Part shown: piece by piece, positions 35,660-45,289 of the stretch
Layout of the letters: each line of letters starts with the position of its first letter
How positions within the stretch are numbered: the first letter of the stretch is position 1
Assembly (NCBI RefSeq): GCF_035195345.1
Contig: NZ_CP136574.1
Location: 2,689,137-2,753,136 of the forward strand
Length of the DNA: 64,000 bases
DNA from: Flavobacterium sp.
GTDB lineage: Bacteria > Bacteroidota > Bacteroidia > Flavobacteriales > Flavobacteriaceae
Direction of reading: 5' to 3'
Program-made: the position numbers and the translations under genes
The notes under the pieces: model-generated
The model's database searches: none
Seen by the model: only the letters and a program-made list of their open reading frames with translations
What the model was told of the DNA's origin: nothing

Positions 35660-36524
35660 CTATATTTTTCCATCTTTTATGCGTCCAAAAGTAATATTCT
35701 GGAGCTTCATGAATTTGATCTTCAACTAGTTTTAAGAATTTGTCTGTAATTTCATAGTTTGGAACAGATTGAACATCATCTGAAAGCACTTCAAAACTGG
35801 CCTCATAATAGCCTCTTTTTACTTTCTTTACTCTTAAAAAAATCACATTCATATCAAAACGTTTCGCAAGCATTTCTGCTCCTGTATGAACAGGAACAAT
35901 ATGCCCCATAAACGAAGCCGAGTGATGGGCTGAATTTGGTCGAGGAGATTGATCGCTTGCAAATCCATAAAGACTCATTACATTGTTTTTATAATTTTCT
36001 GTTATTGTTGGAATTGTTTCTTTGGTCGTAATCAATTCTGCTTTAAATTTTGAGCGTATTCTTTTTACTAGCTTGTCAAAATGTGGATTCGCTAATTTTT
36101 TATAAATTCCAAATCCTTTGCAGTTGATATAATAGTTCATAGAAACTACCCATTCATAACTAGCATAATGAGCGCACATTAAAGCAATGCTTTTATTCTT
36201 TTTTTCCAAATCATAATACACTTCCATGTTGCTAAAAGTAAAACGTTTTTCAATTTCTTTTTGCGAAATTGAAATCGTTTTAATCATCTCTAAAAACATA
36301 TCACACAGGTGGATATAAAATTTCTTTTCAATAGCTAGGCGCTCATTATCAGACAAATGAGGTAAAGCTAATTTGATATTATTACGTACTATTTTTTTTC
36401 GGTAACCAAAAACGTTGTAAGTTAAAAAACAAACAAAATCAGAAAACAAATAAAAAATACGGTAGGGTAGTATGGATATTATCCACAAAAAAGGATAGAT
36501 AATTAGGTAAATTAATAACTGCAT
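35643..36524 (-). CDS. LpxL/HtrB-like lysophospholipid acyltransferase
   Basis: A 293-aa inner-membrane acyltransferase. N-terminal hydrophobic helix (LIYLIIYPFLWIISILPY), then the catalytic HxxxxE-type motif in MCAHYASYEWVVSMNY, the KKLANPHFDKLVKRIRSKF region and DQSPRPNSAHHSASFMG. Enzymes of this type add a secondary acyl chain to lipid A or to aminolipids. It is a single gene. Confidence 0.88.
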   Translation of the reverse strand: MQLLIYLIIYPFLWIISILPYRIFYLFSDFVCFLTYNVFGYRKKIVRNNIKLALPHLSDNERLAIEKKFYIHLCDMFLEMIKTISISQKEIEKRFTFSNMEVYYDLEKKNKSIALMCAHYASYEWVVSMNYYINCKGFGIYKKLANPHFDKLVKRIRSKFKAELITTKETIPTITENYKNNVMSLYGFASDQSPRPNSAHHSASFMGHIVPVHTGAEMLAKRFDMNVIFLRVKKVKRGYYEASFEVLSDDVQSVPNYEITDKFLKLVEDQIHEAPEYYFWTHKRWKNIEGKLK

Positions 36525-36606
36525 TCGTATATTTTTTTACAAATATACTTTTTTAGTTCTAAGTAAATTTGACAAAGTATTCTTAAATTTACAAAAAATA
36601 CATTTC

Positions 36607-37233
36607 ATGAATATTATTTTATTAGTTGTAATTGTCATAAATGCTCTAATTAGCTACAAGGCAATAAACGATACTTACTTTTTTAGAAAATACGAATTTC
36701 ACATCGGAAGTATCAAATCAGGTGAGCAATTACGCATAATAAGTTCGGGTTTTTTACATGTTGATTTCCAACATTTGTTTTTTAACATGTTTACCTTGTA
36801 TTTTTTTGCACCCTATGTTATTTTTAATCTTTCCACCATGTACTTTCTATATATTTATATGGGAAGTTTAATTGCAGGAAATTTATTGACTTTTTATTTT
36901 CATAAAAATGATTATTCGTATCGAGCGGTTGGGGCTTCGGGTGCTGTTACAGGTGTGATTTTTAGCGCTATTTTACTAGAGCCTAATTTGTATATGTATG
37001 GATTTATTCCAGGTTATGTTTTTGGATTTGCTTATATGTTGTTCTCTATATACGGAATGAAAGCTAAAAACGATTCTATTGGGCATGTGGCGCATTTTGG
37101 TGGTGCTATTGGTGGTTATGCAATTACGTTAGCAAGATATCCACAACTTATTACCACAGAACCATTAACGGTTGGGGCATTATTAGTGCCAATTGTAGTT
37201 TTGTTCATTCTCCAAAAATTAAATAAGTTGTAA
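36607..37233 (+). CDS. Rhomboid intramembrane serine protease
   Basis: A 208-aa six-TM protein. The serine nucleophile is in AVGASGAVTGVIF (GxSG) and the catalytic His in GHVAHFGGAIGG on the last conserved helix. The HVDFQHLFFNMFTLYFFAP loop is the rhomboid HxxxN region. It cleaves other membrane proteins within the bilayer; substrates are unknown. Confidence 0.92.
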   Translation: MNIILLVVIVINALISYKAINDTYFFRKYEFHIGSIKSGEQLRIISSGFLHVDFQHLFFNMFTLYFFAPYVIFNLSTMYFLYIYMGSLIAGNLLTFYFHKNDYSYRAVGASGAVTGVIFSAILLEPNLYMYGFIPGYVFGFAYMLFSIYGMKAKNDSIGHVAHFGGAIGGYAITLARYPQLITTEPLTVGALLVPIVVLFILQKLNKL

Positions 37234-37347
37234 AAGTTACTTAATTTCACTTTTTGGCACAATACTTCAATTTTTATTAAGTTTAAAGTTGGTTTCAATA
37301 TTCTCTAAATATATTGCAACTTTCACCACAATTAAAAATTAATAAAC

Positions 37348-39255
37348 TTACATTTTTATAACAATAAACTCACTACGTCTATTTTTTTGATGTTCTTCTT
37401 CGCTACAAGGAATATTATCAGAACAGTTGTTTAGTAACTGTGTTTCCCCATATCCTTTTGCGGTTAATCGATTTCTTGCAATACCATTTTTGACAATAAA
37501 TTCTAAGGTCGAATTTGCTCTTTTGTCAGATAACTGTTCATTATATTTGTGTGTTTGTCGGCTATCGGTATGCGAACGAATAGCAATAGTCATAGCAGGA
37601 TACTGGTGCAAAACTTGAATGATTTTTTCTAAATCTTCCGCAGCATCGGGTCGTATATTCCACTTGTCTAAATCAAAATAGATAATACTAATATTAAATA
37701 GTTTAGCTAAATCAGTTCCTACTTCAATAGGGAATACGTTGCGTTTTAATTCAAGATCTAATGTTGAAGTTCCTATTGTTGAAACTGCATCAAAAGACTT
37801 TTCATTGGTGTCATAAGTTTCTTTTGAAGCTCTAACATAATATTTTTTATTGCATTCAATTTTAAATTGATAAATCCCTTTTTCGGAAGAAATAGTTTCT
37901 GAAATAATGGTCATTTTATCATCAAAAAGCGTCACTTTTGCATTAGGTAAAATTTCTTTTGTCTCCACATCGGTAATAATACCCGAAATAATATGTGTGC
38001 AAATTTTAAATGTATAAATATCATCAAAACCTTTGCCACCATCTCGATTTGAGGAGAAAAAACCTAAATTTTCACCATTCACTATATAGCCAAAATCATC
38101 TTTTGTACTGTTTACTGGTTTGCTGATGTTTATTGGCTTTTCAAATGATTTTCCATTTGCTTTTGCTTCAAATATATCCAAGCCTCCCAGACCTAGATGT
38201 CCATCAGATGCAAAAAACAAATTATTATTGGCATCTATAAAAGGAAATGTTTCTCGCCCTTCGGTATTTATGGTTGGACCTAAATTTTCGGGTGTCCCAA
38301 ATTTTCCGTTTTTATCAATAGAAACTTTATACAAGTCTGAATTTCCATAACTTCCCGGCATGTTTGAAGCAAAATATAGTATTTTTTCATCGGGACTTAA
38401 AGCAGGATGTGCTGTTTTATAGTTATCATTTGAAAAGGGAAGTTCAGTAATGTTCGTCCATTCATTATTTACAAGCTCTGCTTTGTATATTTTCTCTAAA
38501 ATTACTTTGTCATCACTTTTTCTCTTTTTACCATCGTTATAATTGTTTCGGGTAAAATACATTGTTTTTCCATCTTTGGTAAAAACAGGAGAGGATTCAT
38601 TAAATTTTGTATTAATTGTTTTGGAAAAATTTTCTACTTGCTCTAATTTTCCTTCAGCATTCATTAAAACAATAAATAAATCAGTGAAGGTTTGTTTAGT
38701 CCAATCGTGAATTTTAGTATATTGGTTTCCGTCACTTCTTGAAGACGTAAATACTATTTTGTTTCCAAAAAAGGAAGGACCATAATCATAAAACTCTGAA
38801 TTTATGTTGGTCGTATCTAAAATATATTTGCCTGTATTGACATCAATATCATTTAAGTAATTTTTATTTTGAAGGAATAATTTTCCTCTTGAGTCATTTG
38901 TTTTAGCGGCAAACAATTCCATGTATTGATTTGACTTCTCATAATTTCCAATTACCTTTAAAGTTTGAGCATATCGAAAGTAATATTCGGGTGCTACTTC
39001 TTCATTTAAAGCAAATAAAGCATCGTAGGATTTAGCAGCCTTATCAAGATTGCCATTAAAATAATAGGCATTTCCTAATTTTTGAAATAAATCAACAGAT
39101 TTGTAGCCTTTCTCAGCCACTTTTTCATAAATTTCTATTGCATCAATGTATGCATATTTTTCATATTTTTTATCTGCTTTAGCAAGTTTTACTCCTTGTC
39201 CAAAGGAACAGCAAGTGATACTTAAAATATATAGTAGCGTATAAATTGTTTTCAT
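37348..39255 (-). CDS. OmpA-family protein with TPR and PD40 repeats
   Basis: A 635-aa outer-membrane protein starting at 39255 (MKTIYTLLYI; the open frame allows ten more residues). Order: signal peptide, TPR-like repeats (about residues 25-130), a WD40-like PD40 beta-propeller (SPVFTKDGKTMYFTRNNY, HPALSPDEKILYFASN, FPFIDANNNLFFASDGHLG), a carboxypeptidase-regulatory-like domain, and a C-terminal OmpA peptidoglycan-binding domain (IAIRSHTDSRQTHKYNEQLS). It pairs with the PorP/SprF gene 78 bp upstream; such pairs belong to accessory T9SS modules. Confidence 0.9.
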   Translation of the reverse strand: MKTIYTLLYILSITCCSFGQGVKLAKADKKYEKYAYIDAIEIYEKVAEKGYKSVDLFQKLGNAYYFNGNLDKAAKSYDALFALNEEVAPEYYFRYAQTLKVIGNYEKSNQYMELFAAKTNDSRGKLFLQNKNYLNDIDVNTGKYILDTTNINSEFYDYGPSFFGNKIVFTSSRSDGNQYTKIHDWTKQTFTDLFIVLMNAEGKLEQVENFSKTINTKFNESSPVFTKDGKTMYFTRNNYNDGKKRKSDDKVILEKIYKAELVNNEWTNITELPFSNDNYKTAHPALSPDEKILYFASNMPGSYGNSDLYKVSIDKNGKFGTPENLGPTINTEGRETFPFIDANNNLFFASDGHLGLGGLDIFEAKANGKSFEKPINISKPVNSTKDDFGYIVNGENLGFFSSNRDGGKGFDDIYTFKICTHIISGIITDVETKEILPNAKVTLFDDKMTIISETISSEKGIYQFKIECNKKYYVRASKETYDTNEKSFDAVSTIGTSTLDLELKRNVFPIEVGTDLAKLFNISIIYFDLDKWNIRPDAAEDLEKIIQVLHQYPAMTIAIRSHTDSRQTHKYNEQLSDKRANSTLEFIVKNGIARNRLTAKGYGETQLLNNCSDNIPCSEEEHQKNRRSEFIVIKM

Positions 39256-39333
39256 AGGTTTAAGATTAATTCTCATTTTTAACATTTAGAAACGCTTATA
39301 AGTTGATTGATTAGACCACATAAAAATTGAAAC

Positions 39334-40242
39334 TTAAAAAAAGCGAGGGGCTGAAACTTTGACTTTATTTGTAAATTCATATCGTAAAAACACTTCATGC
39401 GAGCCAAAATTGTAGTTGGCTAGTTTTGTGGTTTCCAAATCATAACCATAACCTATAAACCAAGAATTTGAAATTTGGAATCCAGCTAGTGCACTCACAG
39501 CAGCATTCCATCTATAAGCGGCACCTAGTGTTAGTTTGTCAAAAAACAAAAAATTTGCGGTTACATCCGCTTGAAGTGGCGCTCCTTCTACAATTTTACT
39601 CAAAAATGCCGGTTTAAAATCAATGTTTTCGCTAAGTGTAAACACATGTCCTGCAATAAAATAATAATGCATTTTTTGTTTGGTAATTTCTATATTATTA
39701 TCGTTGTAACGATAGCTTTCAAATAAGGTTGGAACCGATAAACCAAAATAGGTTTTATTAGAATAGAGGTAGAGTCCAGCTCCAATATTTGGTGAAAATT
39801 CGGTCTTTACATTTTGAAATTGAGGATCAGCAGGATTAAATATTCTCAATTTATTGACATCTAAATGAAAAAGATTTGCGGTTGCTTTTAACCCGACCGC
39901 TAATTTGAAACTTTCCGAAATTGCTACGAAATAAGATAAATCTGCCGAAATTTCATTTTCCGAAACGGGGCCAATTTCATCATTAACAAAATTTAAACCT
40001 ATCCCAAAATTTGAATCGCCCAAAGGTGTATTTATTGAAAAATTATTGGTTACTGGAGCACCATCTAGACCAACCCATTGATTTCTATGCATTAAAAAAA
40101 CAGAAAGTGTTTCTCTTGATCCTGCATAAGCTGGATTTACTAGAGTAGTATTATACATATATTGGGTATACTGAGAATCCTGTTGAGAATAGCAAAAAGT
40201 ATTAATAAATATGATAAAAATTAGATATGCAGATTTTTTCAT
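39334..40242 (-). CDS. Type IX secretion membrane protein, PorP/SprF family
   Basis: A 302-aa outer-membrane barrel. After the signal peptide comes the family signature QDSQYTQYMYNTTLVNPAYAG, followed by MHRNQWVGLDGAPVTN and the C-terminal AGFQISNSWFIGYGYD. SprF-like proteins help export a partner adhesin carrying a type B sorting domain. No such adhesin gene is adjacent here; only the OmpA/PD40 partner follows. Confidence 0.92.
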   Translation of the reverse strand: MKKSAYLIFIIFINTFCYSQQDSQYTQYMYNTTLVNPAYAGSRETLSVFLMHRNQWVGLDGAPVTNNFSINTPLGDSNFGIGLNFVNDEIGPVSENEISADLSYFVAISESFKLAVGLKATANLFHLDVNKLRIFNPADPQFQNVKTEFSPNIGAGLYLYSNKTYFGLSVPTLFESYRYNDNNIEITKQKMHYYFIAGHVFTLSENIDFKPAFLSKIVEGAPLQADVTANFLFFDKLTLGAAYRWNAAVSALAGFQISNSWFIGYGYDLETTKLANYNFGSHEVFLRYEFTNKVKVSAPRFF

Positions 40243-40344
40243 TTGACTCTTTTTTAGTCTAAATCTATTTTTTTAATTTGAATTGTCTAATATAAGAAAT
40301 AAAACATTCAAGTTAGCAACTTCAATTAATTAATTCAAAAGCAT

Positions 40345-40352
40345 TAACTTTG
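40345..40352 (+). promoter_or_regulatory. -7 box TAACTTTG upstream of aroC
   Basis: An exact TAnnTTTG match 34 bp before the aroC start. The -33 side is only AT-rich. Confidence 0.5.
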
Positions 40353-40386
40353 TGAACAATAGAATAGGAATATCAATAATAAAGTT

Positions 40387-41451
40387 ATGGCAGGAAATAC
40401 TTTTGGTAAGTTATTAAAATTAAGCACTTTTGGTGAATCGCACGGAGAAGCTCTGGGAGGAATTTTAGATGGTTGTCCTGCTGGGCTAACATTAGATTTT
40501 GATTTTATTAATCTTGAAATGAAGCGAAGAAAACCAGGTCAATCTTCCATAGTGACACAAAGAAAAGAAGAAGATGAAGTGCAGTTTTTATCCGGAATTT
40601 TTGAAGGTAAAACTACAGGAACTCCAATAGGTTTTATTATTCCAAATACGAATCAAAAATCAGATGATTATTCTCATATAAAAGATACTTTTCGTCCGAG
40701 TCACGCCGATTTTGTCTATGAACAAAAATATGGAATTCGAGACTATAGAGGTGGCGGTAGAAGTTCTGCTCGTGAAACAGTAAGTAGAGTTGTTGGAGGG
40801 GCTATTGCAAAGCAAATTATACCCCAAATTAAAATTAATGCATTTGTTTCTTCAGTTGGGGATATTTTTATTGACAAACCTTATCAAGAATTAGATTTTT
40901 CTACAATTGAACAAAATCCAGTACGTTGTCCTGATATGCAGGTAGCAAAACGTATGGAAACTTATATCAAAGAAATTAAAAAACAAGGCGATACTATTGG
41001 AGGAACAATCACTTGTGTAATTCAAAATGTACCAATTGGTTTAGGAGAACCAGTTTTTGATAAATTACATGCCGATTTAGGAAAAGCAATGTTATCAATA
41101 AACGCAGTTAAAGGGTTTGAATTTGGTAGTGGATTTTGTGGCGCTAGAATGAAAGGAAGTGAACATAATGACGCCTTTAATCCTGATGGAACCACTAAAA
41201 GTAATTTATCTGGTGGTATTCAAGGCGGTATTTCTAACGGAATGGATATTTATTTTAGAGTTGCTTTTAAACCTGTAGCAACATTAATACAAAAACAAGA
41301 AGTGCTCAATACTAGAGGAGAAATAATAGAACAACAAGGCAAAGGTCGTCATGACCCTTGCGTTGTTCCTAGAGCCGTTCCTATTGTAGAAGCAATGGCT
41401 GCATTAGTAATTGCGGATTATTTTTTATTAAATCGTTCACTACGTTTTTAG
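40387..41451 (+). CDS. aroC: Chorismate synthase
   Basis: A 354-aa enzyme of the shikimate pathway converting EPSP to chorismate with reduced FMN. Signatures: FGESHGEALGGILDGCPAG (N-terminal), YRGGGRSSARETVSRVVGGA, the GGIQGGISNGMDIYFRVAFKP segment (split here) and RHDPCVVPRAVPIVEAMAAL. Length is normal. It is a single gene; a copper/redox cluster begins downstream. Confidence 0.97.
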   Translation: MAGNTFGKLLKLSTFGESHGEALGGILDGCPAGLTLDFDFINLEMKRRKPGQSSIVTQRKEEDEVQFLSGIFEGKTTGTPIGFIIPNTNQKSDDYSHIKDTFRPSHADFVYEQKYGIRDYRGGGRSSARETVSRVVGGAIAKQIIPQIKINAFVSSVGDIFIDKPYQELDFSTIEQNPVRCPDMQVAKRMETYIKEIKKQGDTIGGTITCVIQNVPIGLGEPVFDKLHADLGKAMLSINAVKGFEFGSGFCGARMKGSEHNDAFNPDGTTKSNLSGGIQGGISNGMDIYFRVAFKPVATLIQKQEVLNTRGEIIEQQGKGRHDPCVVPRAVPIVEAMAALVIADYFLLNRSLRF

Positions 41452-41571
41452 CTAATTTTATTTCTTTAAAGAACCCTTAGTAGCGTTATTAATTTAGTAA
41501 TATGTTAGATTTCTTTAAAATAATTTATTAAAAAAATACTGATTATATAAGCCATTTAAGCGATTTTGTTA

Positions 41572-41579
41572 TAAATTTG
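41572..41579 (+). promoter_or_regulatory. -7 box TAAATTTG at the head of the MbnP-like cluster
   Basis: An exact TAnnTTTG match ending 4 bp before the GTG start at 41584, implying a very short or absent leader. Confidence 0.5.
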
Positions 41580-41583
41580 CCGA

Positions 41584-41961
41584 GTGAAAAAAATAGTCTT
41601 ATTAATCAGTATTTTTATTCTGGCACGACCAGCTATTCCATTTTTGGAGTACATTGTTAATTACGACTATATTGTAAAAGAGCTTTGTGAGAACAAAGAA
41701 AAGCCAGCACTTAAATGTAATGGTAAATGTCACTTAATGAAAGAACTTGCTAAAACAGCTGAAGACGACAAAAACACTTCATCCGATAAAAAGCAAAATG
41801 TAAAACAAGAAATTGAAGTTTTGTTTTACCAAGATTTCAAATCACTTTCATGCAGTAATTCTTATGTTTTCACAAACAACAAAATTAATTCTGTCTATCA
41901 GAATTTGTATGCTTTAACTGCAATACAGTCAACTTTTCACCCACCCACCTTTTTAGTTTAA
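41584..41961 (+). CDS. Small Cys-motif envelope protein
   Basis: A 125-aa protein with a GTG start and an N-terminal hydrophobic helix (VLLISIFILARPAIPFL) acting as signal or anchor. A compact Cys motif, ELCENKEKPALKCNGKCHLM (three Cys, one His), could bind a metal such as copper. The C-terminal FHPPTFLV is hydrophobic. I do not know a named family. Its position directly upstream of MbnP-like and MbnH-like genes supports a role in copper handling, by inference. Confidence 0.68.
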   Translation: MKKIVLLISIFILARPAIPFLEYIVNYDYIVKELCENKEKPALKCNGKCHLMKELAKTAEDDKNTSSDKKQNVKQEIEVLFYQDFKSLSCSNSYVFTNNKINSVYQNLYALTAIQSTFHPPTFLV

Positions 41962-42084
41962 TTTTTTTATTATTGTTTCTTAACAAAGAAGCAATAGGAT
42001 TTTCTATGTCCAAAAAAATGGATAGCTTTTGCTATGCATACTACAATCATATTATAAAAATATCAAACTAAAAAAATATCAAAA

Positions 42085-42867
42085 ATGAAATTACAATTAA
42101 AAAATATTGCCATTGCAATGGTTGCTGCTATTGCCCTAACTTCATGTTCTAATGATGATAATAACGAAATTACAGGTGAAGGAAATTTAAAATTAGAATT
42201 CGATAATGTATATGGTGATGCTGATTTTGCTTTCAATACTGCCTATACAAATTCAAATGGTGAAGTTGTTAAAGCTACAAATGCAATCTATATTGTAAGT
42301 AATATTGTTTTAACAAAAACAGATGGTTCTACTTATACAGTGCCAAAAAGCGAAAGTTATTTCTTTGTTAATGAAGCAGATGCTGCAAGTACGTTATTAA
42401 ACTTACCAAACATTCCAGCTGGAAATTACAATAAAATAACTTTCGGAATCGGAGTAGATGCTGACCAATTCAATGCAGGAGCATCAGGTCAAGGAACTAT
42501 GTGGACCGACGCTCAAGCATTAGGAATGACATGGTCTTGGGCTGCTGGTTACAAGTTTGTTAAATTTGAAGGAACATATACTTCTTCTACTGTTACTACT
42601 GAAACTTCTTATATGGTTCATACTGGAAAAACAGGTGATGTTTACAATTATGCACAAGTAACTTTAGATTTACCAGAAAATGCTTTAGTAAGAACAAACA
42701 TTACACCACAAGTACACATTATGGCCGATTTAAAAAAGATTCTTGATGGAACAACTGTTATTAATTTAACAGATGGCGCTATGGTTATGGGTGGAACTAA
42801 AGTACAAAATATTTCTGCAAATAATGTACCTACAATGTTCGAAGCACACCACGTTCACAACGATTAA
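42085..42867 (+). CDS. MbnP-like copper-associated lipoprotein
   Basis: A 260-aa lipoprotein (lipobox ALTSCSNDD, Cys at about residue 21). LKLEFDNVYGDADFAFNT, the Trp-rich MWTDAQALGMTWSWAAGYKF and the His-rich C-terminus EAHHVHND are the features of the MbnP family. In characterised pairs, the di-haem enzyme MbnH oxidises a Trp of MbnP so that the protein binds copper. The gene for an MbnH-like peroxidase follows, which supports the same chemistry here. Confidence 0.85.
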   Translation: MKLQLKNIAIAMVAAIALTSCSNDDNNEITGEGNLKLEFDNVYGDADFAFNTAYTNSNGEVVKATNAIYIVSNIVLTKTDGSTYTVPKSESYFFVNEADAASTLLNLPNIPAGNYNKITFGIGVDADQFNAGASGQGTMWTDAQALGMTWSWAAGYKFVKFEGTYTSSTVTTETSYMVHTGKTGDVYNYAQVTLDLPENALVRTNITPQVHIMADLKKILDGTTVINLTDGAMVMGGTKVQNISANNVPTMFEAHHVHND

Positions 42868-43031
42868 TTTCATTAGAAGCTAATCCAGCTGTACATTTTC
42901 AAGTCCACAGGAAAAACAAAAATTTTGTAAGCAAAAAAAGGAGCTTCTTAAGTCGCTCTTTTTTAGCAACAAAATCAATTTGTTTTTCCTTTGCGGGCTT
43001 TTCATTTCCATCTGGGCTAAAACATAGTAGT

Positions 43032-44072
43032 ATGAAAACAAAATATTTAATTCTGTTGGCAATTGGTTCTTTAATCAGTTGCTCCTCAGACGATTCAGAT
43101 AATTACCAAAATATTCCAATAGACTACCAAGTTCCCTCTAATTTTCCGCCTTTAGCTTATAATATGGTTAACAATCCATTAACAGAAAAAGGGTTTGAAT
43201 TAGGAAAAAAAATATTTTATGATGGTCGCTTGGCTTCAGATGGCGTAATTTCGTGCGGCTTTTGTCATATTCAAGAAGATGCATTTACGCATCACGGACA
43301 CACGTTTAGTCACGGTGTTGGCGATGGTATTGGTACTCGTAATGCACCGCCCATTCAAAACATGGCGTATCAAACCCAGTTTTTTTGGGATGGAGCGGCA
43401 GATCATATAGAATTATTATCTATGGCGCCCATTTCTAACGAATTAGAAATGAATGGCAATATAATCGATATCATTGCTATGATGAAAAACGATTCAGAAT
43501 ATAAAAAATTATACAAACAAGCTTTTGAAGATGGAGAAATAAACTCCGAAAACATGCTGAAAGCTTTAGCACAATTTATGACGATGTTAACGTCTTCGAA
43601 TTCTCGATTTGATAAATATCGTAGAAATGAAACAGGCGGCACTTTAACAAGTGAAGAACTTGCAGGGTATGCACTATTTAATCAAAAGTGTGCTTCTTGT
43701 CATGCCACTGATCTATTTACTGATAATTCATTTAGAAACAATGGATTGCCAATAAATCCGTCAATTAATGATGTTGGAAGATATCGCCTTACCGAGTTAG
43801 AGCAAGATAAATACAAGTTTAAAGTACCTAGTTTGCGTAACATTGAAAAAACAGCACCTTATATGCATGATGGAAGATTTTATACGCTAGAGGCTGTTCT
43901 GAATCATTATTCATCAGGTGTTTCAAATACTCAAAATTTAGATGCGAGTTTAAATAATTCGGGAACCTTAGGAATTCCACTAAACGCAACCGAGAAAACA
44001 CAGTTAATTGCTTTTTTAAAGACACTAACTGATACTGAATTTTTAACGAATCCAAAATTTGCCGAATTTTAA
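43032..44072 (+). CDS. MbnH-like di-haem cytochrome c peroxidase
   Basis: A 346-aa lipoprotein (LISCSSDDSD, Cys at about residue 17) with two c-type haem sites: SCGFCHIQEDAFTHHGH (about residues 75-91) and KCASCHATDLF (about residues 216-226). The C-terminal VPSLRNIEKTAPYMHDGRFYTL carries the usual axial Met of bacterial CcpA/MauG relatives. It is periplasmic. Next to MbnP, the MbnH role (Trp modification) is favoured over peroxide detoxification. Confidence 0.88.
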   Translation: MKTKYLILLAIGSLISCSSDDSDNYQNIPIDYQVPSNFPPLAYNMVNNPLTEKGFELGKKIFYDGRLASDGVISCGFCHIQEDAFTHHGHTFSHGVGDGIGTRNAPPIQNMAYQTQFFWDGAADHIELLSMAPISNELEMNGNIIDIIAMMKNDSEYKKLYKQAFEDGEINSENMLKALAQFMTMLTSSNSRFDKYRRNETGGTLTSEELAGYALFNQKCASCHATDLFTDNSFRNNGLPINPSINDVGRYRLTELEQDKYKFKVPSLRNIEKTAPYMHDGRFYTLEAVLNHYSSGVSNTQNLDASLNNSGTLGIPLNATEKTQLIAFLKTLTDTEFLTNPKFAEF

Positions 44073-44073
44073 A

Positions 44074-45036
44074 ATGAAAAATATAGTTACCTTCTTTTTA
44101 GTCATCACCTTTCAGTTTGGCTTTGCAACAGAAATCGATAGTTTAGACCTAAACCCATTTTTAAAATTACCTCAATTTTCTAATTCTCTTTTAGAAGATT
44201 GCGATGCTTGTGGTTGTTCGGCAAGTGGTGGAAGTATGGGATTTGCATCCATGTTAAATACAAATTTCATAGGTATTCGCTATTTTAATCAATCCTATAA
44301 AAGTACTGACGGCTTGTATTCTAATTCTCCTTGGTACAACGAAAATTTTAATACGCTTCAACTTTGGGCTCGAATTCCTGTGGTTAAACGGGTTCAAATT
44401 TCAGCGTTAATTCCGTATCACTTTCACAACAGAGAAACAAATTCTGGCACTCAAAACATCAGTGGGTTAGGGGATATCACAGTTTTAGGAATGTATCAAT
44501 TATACCAAACGCATAAAGACAGTACCCTTTTTATCCATTCTTTACAAGCAGGGGCAGGATTGAAAATTCCAGTAGGTAAGTTTGATGCAACAAATAACGG
44601 AAGTGTTAATCCAAGTTATCAAGTTGGAACAGGAAGTTGGGATTATCTTTTAGCGGCAGAGTATGTAATCAGAAGACAGAAATTAGGACTAAATACGTTA
44701 CTAAATTATGTTATTAAAACAGAAAATGATAAGTATTACCAGTTTGGAAATCAATTTAATTACGCCGGAACCTTCTTTTATTCACTCAAAAGGAATGCGT
44801 ATTCGATTGTTCCACAACTAGGTTTTGCTGGCGAAGTGTATGAAAGTAACTATCAATTAGGTCAAAAAGTACGAAATACGTCAGGCGATATTTTTTTAGG
44901 TAAAATTGGTTTTGAAGTAGGAAAAAATAAATTATCGCTGGGTGTAAATGTCATGCTTCCCATTGCTCAAAATTTAACAGGCGGCAATGTTGAAGCTAAT
45001 TACCGTTGGAGTTTAAATTTTAATTATAGCTTATAA
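44074..45036 (+). CDS. Outer-membrane barrel protein with CDACGCS motif
   Basis: A 320-aa protein starting at the ATG at 44074, directly after the peroxidase stop. After the signal peptide it has a Cys-rich LLEDCDACGCSASGGSMGF (about residues 43-61), then amphipathic beta strands to a terminal aromatic-rich strand (YRWSLNFNYSL), as in transporter-like barrels. CxxCxC suggests metal binding at the periplasmic entrance. It is part of the MbnP/MbnH-like operon; a copper-export or uptake role is inferred. Confidence 0.78.
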   Translation: MKNIVTFFLVITFQFGFATEIDSLDLNPFLKLPQFSNSLLEDCDACGCSASGGSMGFASMLNTNFIGIRYFNQSYKSTDGLYSNSPWYNENFNTLQLWARIPVVKRVQISALIPYHFHNRETNSGTQNISGLGDITVLGMYQLYQTHKDSTLFIHSLQAGAGLKIPVGKFDATNNGSVNPSYQVGTGSWDYLLAAEYVIRRQKLGLNTLLNYVIKTENDKYYQFGNQFNYAGTFFYSLKRNAYSIVPQLGFAGEVYESNYQLGQKVRNTSGDIFLGKIGFEVGKNKLSLGVNVMLPIAQNLTGGNVEANYRWSLNFNYSL

Positions 45037-45062
45037 ACTAGTATCTTTTTAATTTTTACAAG

Positions 45063-45098
45063 CCTCAAAATGGTATCCATTTTTGAGGTTTTTTTTGT
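45063..45098 (+). terminator. Rho-independent terminator of the MbnP-like cluster
   Basis: CCTCAAAA / TTTTGAGG stem with an inner TGG/CCA pair and a following run of T. Confidence 0.85.
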
Positions 45099-45252
45099 TG
45101 CCATCATTTAGAATACCTCCTAAAAATATAAATCATACCATAATCTATATAATAGTTTATAGCTATTATTACCTTAATATTGCTATAAGTAAAATTTATA
45201 ATTGAATAAGTAATAACATTAAAAAGTTAAAATAATGAATTCATTTTACCCC

Positions 45253-45260
45253 TAACTTTG
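45253..45260 (+). promoter_or_regulatory. -7 box TAACTTTG upstream of katG
   Basis: An exact TAnnTTTG match 30 bp before the katG start. No clear -33 box. Confidence 0.5.
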
Positions 45261-45289
45261 AAAAAAGAAAACAAATAAAATAGTTTAAT

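Noticed and set aside
39334..40242. Complete accessory T9SS module
   Set aside because: PorP/SprF and OmpA/PD40 partners are present but no adhesin with a type B sorting domain adjoins them.
42880..43062. Minus-strand 60-aa ORF
   Set aside because: Overlaps the start of the di-haem peroxidase gene on the other strand and lies in the intergenic hairpin region.
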